Origin: WRHT01 sp031550525
GTDB lineage: Bacteria; Desulfobacterota; Desulfovibrionia; Desulfovibrionales; Desulfovibrionaceae
Length of the DNA stretch: 64,000 bases
Assembly: GCA_031550525.1 (NCBI GenBank)
Contig: JAVBON010000014.1
Span: 127,287 to 191,286, forward strand
Direction of reading: 5' to 3'
Part shown: positions 59,389 through 64,000 of the stretch, one piece after another
How the letters are laid out: every line of letters starts with the position of its first letter
Position numbering within the stretch: position 1 is the stretch's first letter
The notes under the pieces: model-generated
Told to the model about the DNA's origin: nothing
What the model saw: the letters and a program-made list of their open reading frames with translations, nothing else
The model's database searches: none
Translations under genes and position numbers: made by a program

Positions 59389-59586
59389 ATGCCCAAACTT
59401 AAAACCAGACGTGCCGCCGCCAAGCGCTTTGCCCTTACCGGTTCCGGTAAATTCAAGCGCCGCAAGCAGAACCTCAGGCACATTCTGACCAAGAAAAACG
59501 CCAAGCGTAAAATGCGCCTGGGCCAGAGCGCGATAGTGGACTCCACTAACGAGAAGGCCGTAAAGCGCATGTGCCCCTTCCTCTAG
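59389..59586 (+). CDS. rpmI: 50S ribosomal protein L35
   Basis: 65 residues from ATG 59389 (AAGGAG 6 nt upstream). The L35 pattern is plain: MPKLKTRRAAAKRFALTGSG, then KFKRRKQNLRHILTKKNAKR. Very basic. Between infC and rplT as in most bacteria. Confidence 0.96.
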   Translation: MPKLKTRRAAAKRFALTGSGKFKRRKQNLRHILTKKNAKRKMRLGQSAIVDSTNEKAVKRMCPFL

Positions 59587-59818
59587 CCAAAACTTACGGC
59601 AACAGCTTTGCTGCAAGCAAACTGGCAGTAAGCCGGAAAATATGGCAAGAGTGATGACAAACCCCATATATGTTAAAGTTGTGGGGTCAAGGTGTGGCTC
59701 GTTTATGTCTTCGTTTGCATGGTGACCGGCAGGTATTTTTCATTAATCGCCGCGCATGGGCGCGGCCCGTTGTTCCGCTGGCATCTCTCCGCCTCGCGGG
59801 ACTAAAAGGAGTAACACA
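59587..59818 (+). other. 232-bp rpmI-rplT spacer
   Basis: Longer than the usual rpmI-rplT spacing. It holds a small GC hairpin GCCGCGC-ATGG-GCGCGGC at 59749-59766 that could be an L20-binding leader structure, but the sequence does not prove this. No ORF. Confidence 0.45.
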
Positions 59819-60172
59819 ATGCGTGTAAAGAGAGGGACGGCGTCCCACAGACGCCATAAAAAGTATTTGGATAGAGCCAAAGGCTACCGCGGGGGCAGAA
59901 GCGTTCTGTACCGCACCGCGCGTGAAGCCGTGGAAAAAGCCGGGCAGTATGCCTTCCGTGACCGCAAGGTAAGAAAAAGAGAATTCCGCAAGCTGTGGAT
60001 TTTGCGTATAAACGCTGGCGCCCGCGAGCACGGCTTGTCTTATAGCCGTTTCATGGACGGCCTCAAGAAAGCTGGCATCATGCTGGACCGCCGCGTGCTG
60101 GCCGATCTGGCCGTACGTGCCAAAGACGACTTCGCCAAACTGGTTGAAACCGCCAAGGCCAGCCTGAACTAA
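59819..60172 (+). CDS. rplT: 50S ribosomal protein L20
   Basis: 117 residues from ATG 59819 (AAAAGGAG 7-8 nt upstream). MRVKRGTASHRRHKKYLDRA, then RTAREAVEKAGQYAFRDRKVR and LWILRINAGAREHGLSYSRF are standard L20 blocks. Also an autorepressor of this operon in other bacteria. Confidence 0.97.
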   Translation: MRVKRGTASHRRHKKYLDRAKGYRGGRSVLYRTAREAVEKAGQYAFRDRKVRKREFRKLWILRINAGAREHGLSYSRFMDGLKKAGIMLDRRVLADLAVRAKDDFAKLVETAKASLN

Positions 60173-60181
60173 AAATTCTTT

Positions 60182-60208
60182 GCCCGGAGGCGCATTGCGC
60201 CTCCGGGC
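60182..60208 (+). terminator. terminator/attenuator between rplT and pheS
   Basis: GCCCGGAGGCGC pairs with GCGCCTCCGGGC around ATT, followed by TGTATTTT. A strong intrinsic terminator inside an otherwise continuous translation gene run, so pheST is probably expressed at a lower, possibly attenuated level. Confidence 0.88.
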
Positions 60209-60243
60209 TGTATTTTAACTATAATAGAAGAGGCACGGGGCTC

Positions 60244-61290
60244 ATGAGTCTTATTGCTGATATGGAAAGCCTGATCGGGAAGCTTCAAGAAGGTCTCGCT
60301 CAGGCCGCTTTGTTACCCGAGCTGGAAGAATTGCGCGTTGCCTACATGGGCCGCAAGGGTAAACTTGCCGAGCTTATGTCGCGCCTTAAGGATACCGCGC
60401 CGGAAGACCGCCCGGCCGTGGGCCAAAAAGCCAACGAAGTGAAGCAGGCCCTCACGGAACTGTTGGAAAAACGCGCGAAAGAGCTTGAAACTTTGGCCGA
60501 ATCGGCCCAGTTGGCCTCCTTCGACCCCACCCTGCCCGGCCGCCTGCCCTGGCAAGGCTCGCTCCATCCAATCACCCTGGTAATGAACGAAATTTGCGAC
60601 GTGCTGGAGCGTATTGGCTTTGAAGTCGCCTCCGGACCGGAAGTGGAAACGGACTTTCATAACTTTGAAGCCCTTAACTTCCCCAAAGACCACCCGGCCC
60701 GCGATATGCAGGATACGCTTTTTGTACGCGTGGATGGCGCAGACCTGGTAATGCGTACTCACACCTCGCCCATGCAGGTGCGCAGCATGTTGGCTCATAA
60801 AACCCCGCCGGTGGCCGTTATAGCTCCAGGCAAGGTGTACCGCCGCGATTCAGACATAACCCACACGCCCATGTTCCATCAAATAGAAGGGCTGCTGGTG
60901 GATAAAAACGTTTCCTTGGCCGATTTGCGCGGCACGCTGGCCTATTTTGTGCGCAGCCTCTTCGGCAATGACATCAAGGTGCGCTTCCGCCCCAGTTTCT
61001 TCCCTTTTACCGAGCCCAGCGTGGAGGTGGATATTTCCTGCATCATGTGCGGCGGCAAAGGGCATATTCACGGCCAGACCTGCCGTATTTGCAAAAGCAC
61101 GGGCTGGCTTGAAATTCTGGGCAGCGGCATGGTGGACCCCAACGTCTTCAAAGCCGTGGGATTTGACTGCGAATGCACCGGCTTTGCCTTTGGCCTGGGC
61201 GTGGAGCGTGTCGCCATGCTTAAATACGGCATAGGCGACTTGCGCATGTTTTTTGAAAACGACATCAGATTTTTGGGCCAGTTCGCCTAA
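60244..61290 (+). CDS. pheS: phenylalanyl-tRNA synthetase alpha subunit
   Basis: 348 residues. The N-terminal coiled-coil (about 1-85) binds tRNA. The catalytic class II core shows HPITLVMNEICDVLERIGFE, then RTHTSPMQVRSML, YRRDSDITHTPMFHQIEGLLVD, FRPSFFPFTEPSVEVDI and FGLGVERVAMLKYGIGDLR. Pairs with the beta subunit encoded 26 nt downstream. Normal length. Confidence 0.97.
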   Translation: MSLIADMESLIGKLQEGLAQAALLPELEELRVAYMGRKGKLAELMSRLKDTAPEDRPAVGQKANEVKQALTELLEKRAKELETLAESAQLASFDPTLPGRLPWQGSLHPITLVMNEICDVLERIGFEVASGPEVETDFHNFEALNFPKDHPARDMQDTLFVRVDGADLVMRTHTSPMQVRSMLAHKTPPVAVIAPGKVYRRDSDITHTPMFHQIEGLLVDKNVSLADLRGTLAYFVRSLFGNDIKVRFRPSFFPFTEPSVEVDISCIMCGGKGHIHGQTCRICKSTGWLEILGSGMVDPNVFKAVGFDCECTGFAFGLGVERVAMLKYGIGDLRMFFENDIRFLGQFA

Positions 61291-61316
61291 CAACGCCGAT
61301 AAACAGGATTATTCTT

Positions 61317-63749
61317 ATGCTGCTTAGTCTTAAATGGTTGCGCGAGTTTGTGCCCTACACCGGCACCGCCGAAGAGCTTGGCGACAAGCTTACCATGCTT
61401 GGGCTGGAACTGGACGAACTGCGCCGTCCTTATAAAGATTTGGAAAGCCTTGTGGTTGGCTATGTGTCCGAATGCGGCCGCCACCCCGATGCCGACAAGC
61501 TCTCGGTCTGCAAGGTCAATGTGGGCTCTGAAGTGCTGGATATAGTCTGTGGGGCCCCCAACGTGGCCAAGGGGCAATATGTGGTAGTGGCCCCGGTGGG
61601 CGCAACCCTGCCCGGCGGGCTGACCATAAAAAAAGCCAAACTGCGCGGCCAGCCCTCCAACGGCATGATTTGCTCCGAGCGCGAGTTGGGCCTCTCCGAC
61701 GACCATAGCGGCATCATGGTGCTGCAAGACTTGGTTGAAGGCCCGTTTACCCCCGGCGCTAAAGCCATTGAGGCCATGGGGCTGGATACTGAAGTGCTGG
61801 ATATATCCATAACCCCCAACAGGCCGGACTGCCTTTCGGTATTGGGCCTGGCCCGCGAAGTGGCCGCGGCTTACAGCCTGCCGCTCACTTTGCCCAAACT
61901 GGATAAAACCGGCATAAAAACTGACTCCAAGGCCTTGGAAGGGCTGAAGCTGGAAGTGCAAAACGGTGATATTTCACCCCTTTACGAATTACGCGCCATA
62001 GAAGGCGTAAAAACCGCAAAAAGCCCAGCATGGCTGCGCTGGCGCCTTAACGCCTGCGATCAGCGCTCCATATCCAACATAGTGGACGTAACCAACTATG
62101 TAATGCTGGAACTGGGGCAACCGCTGCACAGCTTCGACTTCAGCAAAATACGCGGCGGCACGGTGCGGGTAGCCTTGGCGCAAGAAGGCGAAAAGCTTCT
62201 TACGCTGGACGGTCAGGAAAGAATTTTAACCGGCCGCGACATTACCATACGCGACGCCGAGCGGGCCATAGCCCTTGGCGGCGTAATGGGCGGCGAAAAT
62301 ACAGAAATTGACGGCGAAAGCACCTCGGTTATGCTGGAAGGGGCCATTTTCAACACATCCAGCATACGCCACACGGCCAAGCGCCTTAACCTGCCCAGCG
62401 ACGCCTCCTACCGCTTCGAGCGCGGTGTGGACCAAGGCCTTACTGCCTTTGCGCTAGAACGCGCGGCCTTGCTCATAGCCAAACTGGGCCAGGGCCGTAT
62501 GAGCGCGGGCACGCTTGCGCAAGAGCTTAGGCCCATTGCTCCGCGTGAAATCACCCTGCGTAAAAGCCGTGCCGAAACCCTTATAGGCGTAACACTGAAA
62601 ACGGACTTTTGCTCAAAAACACTCTCCAGTTTAGGCTTCAAGGTTGAAGAAACAGGCCTGCAGGATGGAAAAACCGCATGGGCCGTAACCCCGCCCAGCT
62701 ACCGCATGGATATTGAGCGCGAGGCCGATGTTATAGAAGAGTTGGCGCGTGTGTACGGCGTTGACCGCGTGCCGGAAAAACTCTATCCCGTGGCGCGGGC
62801 CATGTCCAAGGCCAGCCCGGTGCTGCCCAAGCACAAGTTTTTTGCCCGCGTAAAGCGCTGGGCAGCCGGCCTGGGGCTTAACGAAGCCATAAACTACAGC
62901 TTTGTGGGCCACAAGGATCTCGATTTTCTCGGCGCTCCCAAAGAAGGGCGCGTCAGCATAGCCAACCCGCTGAGCGCGGAGCTGGACGTGCTGCGCTCCG
63001 TGCTGGCCCCCGGCCTTTTGAACACCCTACGCAATAACCTGGCCCATGGAGCCTCCGGCCTGCGCATGTTTGAAGTGGCCTCCGCCTTTACATTGGACGC
63101 GTCAGGCGTGTCAGACACCGGCATACGTGAAGAAGGCCGCCTGGGCCTTATGGTGTATGGCGAGCGTTACTCCGCCTCCTGGCCACACAAGCCTGAAGAC
63201 ATGGATTACCTTGATCTTAAAGGTTTTGTGGAGCACTTTGTAAGCTGGCTGGATTTAGGCAAGGCCGAGTTCAAAACAGCCGAAAACGCCCCCGACTGGC
63301 TTAAACCCGCCGTGGATGTGTTTGCGGGCAAGCACCATATAGGCTGCCTTGGCCGCGTAAAGCCCTCCATGGCCGATGCCTACCACGCCAAAAAAGACGT
63401 ATGGCTGGCTGAAATTATGCTGGACAAGCTGTATGAGCTTTCTCTCGGCGTCAAACCCGGCTTCTCGCCACTGCCGGTTTACCCGCCGGTGCGCCGCGAT
63501 ATTACGGTAATAGCGCCCATGGGGCTGGAATCTGGCGTCATTGCGTCCGCCATACGCGCGGCCAAAGCCGACCACCTGCAAGACGTGCAAATGGTGGACC
63601 TTTACGAGCCGGAAAACGCCAAAGAGCGTAACCTGACATACCGCCTTACCTTCCGCCATGCCGACAGAACCTTGCAGGACCACGAGGTGGACAAGGTGCG
63701 CGACAAGGTGGCAAAATACCTTGTGGACAAACTGCAGGTGAGAATATAA
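61317..63749 (+). CDS. pheT: phenylalanyl-tRNA synthetase beta subunit
   Basis: 810 residues. Domains in order: EMAP-like tRNA-binding part (about 41-155; SVCKVNVGSEVLDIVCGAPN), B3/B4 editing region (about 210-380; CDQRSISNIVDVTNYVMLEL, PLHSFDFSKI), B5 (about 400-475), a catalytic-like core (about 490-680) and the C-terminal FDX-ACB domain (about 715-810; YPPVRRDITVIAPMG, YRLTFRHADRTL). Length is normal. Last gene of the translation run. Confidence 0.97.
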   Translation: MLLSLKWLREFVPYTGTAEELGDKLTMLGLELDELRRPYKDLESLVVGYVSECGRHPDADKLSVCKVNVGSEVLDIVCGAPNVAKGQYVVVAPVGATLPGGLTIKKAKLRGQPSNGMICSERELGLSDDHSGIMVLQDLVEGPFTPGAKAIEAMGLDTEVLDISITPNRPDCLSVLGLAREVAAAYSLPLTLPKLDKTGIKTDSKALEGLKLEVQNGDISPLYELRAIEGVKTAKSPAWLRWRLNACDQRSISNIVDVTNYVMLELGQPLHSFDFSKIRGGTVRVALAQEGEKLLTLDGQERILTGRDITIRDAERAIALGGVMGGENTEIDGESTSVMLEGAIFNTSSIRHTAKRLNLPSDASYRFERGVDQGLTAFALERAALLIAKLGQGRMSAGTLAQELRPIAPREITLRKSRAETLIGVTLKTDFCSKTLSSLGFKVEETGLQDGKTAWAVTPPSYRMDIEREADVIEELARVYGVDRVPEKLYPVARAMSKASPVLPKHKFFARVKRWAAGLGLNEAINYSFVGHKDLDFLGAPKEGRVSIANPLSAELDVLRSVLAPGLLNTLRNNLAHGASGLRMFEVASAFTLDASGVSDTGIREEGRLGLMVYGERYSASWPHKPEDMDYLDLKGFVEHFVSWLDLGKAEFKTAENAPDWLKPAVDVFAGKHHIGCLGRVKPSMADAYHAKKDVWLAEIMLDKLYELSLGVKPGFSPLPVYPPVRRDITVIAPMGLESGVIASAIRAAKADHLQDVQMVDLYEPENAKERNLTYRLTFRHADRTLQDHEVDKVRDKVAKYLVDKLQVRI

Positions 63750-64000
63750 ATTATCTGCCAGCCGGGCGCGGTTTAATACATAAAACGCCCCCGCCCCGCT
63801 TTTTAAGCCCCACCCACAAGGCCAACCCGAAAGTGCGCACGCCCTTACAAAATTTGCGCAGCCGCCCCGAAACAAAAACATAAAACCCCCCCCCCCCGAA
63901 TTTTAAGCCCCCCCAACAAGGCCACCCCTAATTTAAGAACCCACATACAACATTTGAGAAGCCCCCCACATAAAAAAGCATAAAAGCAATTTACTCCGGG
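63750..64000. other. low-quality-looking tail with exact 100-nt period
   Basis: After a short normal stretch the sequence from 63779 repeats with a period of exactly 100: CATAAAA stands at 63779, 63879 and 63979. The second unit (63879-63978) aligns to the first without gaps but with many substitutions and runs of C. Nothing gene-like can be supported here; see findings. Confidence 0.7.

Noticed and set aside
63779..63978. Genuine 100-bp tandem repeat behind pheT
   Set aside because: The second copy has only substitutions, no indels, with homopolymer C runs; a sequencing or assembly error explains this better.

Overview
The window looks like chromosome of a Gram-negative strict anaerobe of the Desulfovibrionaceae type. 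Pointers are a class I hybrid-cluster protein (Hcp) with a divergent Crp/Fnr regulator, a two-feoA ferrous-iron operon behind a Fur-box promoter, a 2-hydroxyacyl-CoA dehydratase-type protein with its ATPase activator and a polyferredoxin, TonB-receptor and lipoprotein genes that imply an outer membrane, a sigma-54 promoter, and moderate-to-high GC. No sulfate-reduction gene lies in the window, so the family assignment is inference.

Layout. 1-3.1 kb: end of a membrane polyferredoxin gene, then a dehydratase-like protein and its activase. 3.3-13.2 kb: iron region, with a DUF4198 protein and a Fur-boxed TonB receptor on +, facing a minus-strand run feoA-feoA-feoB-small exported protein-ABC ATPase-permease-DUF4857-like protein. 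13.2-19.2 kb: tRNA-Leu, a small unknown, an exported phosphatase, fabD, cheX-like, dgkA, a peptide-binding protein and a TauE/SafE exporter. 19.3-20.3 kb: an AT-richer radical SAM gene. 20.4-29 kb (minus): a one-helix protein, an L,D-transpeptidase, pyrE, purB, an FmdB-type zinc ribbon, a 36-residue basic protein, lysA and rpsA. 29.2-41.8 kb: an ABC-F gene remnant against polA, yebC, rlmE, a CgeB-like glycosyltransferase with a GH3 lipoprotein, a YdjM-like membrane protein, psd-pssA, ppiB and an HD-GYP protein. 42-52.8 kb: a polytopic unknown with a DUF4261 protein, a DUF2914 protein, an rRNA methyltransferase, an MltD-like transglycosylase, a GT9 fusion followed by two genes behind a sigma-54 promoter, and nhaC. 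53-56.4 kb: ferredoxin-hcp and their regulator. 56.6 kb to the end: tRNA-Val, then thrS-infC-rpmI-rplT-pheS-pheT.

The most unusual signal is a family of at least seven long imperfect-palindrome elements (mostly 140-155 bp, two near 200 bp) in intergenic spaces. Their stems differ in sequence but stay self-complementary, while an internal-loop signature (GGCAAG..A opposite TGACG[C/T]A) is kept. I know of no name for it; it resembles ERIC/MITE elements in architecture.

Other points: two likely non-standard start codons (AUA for infC, CUG for the GT9 gene), and an exact 100-nt periodicity with a degraded second copy in the last 220 bases that looks like an assembly artefact.
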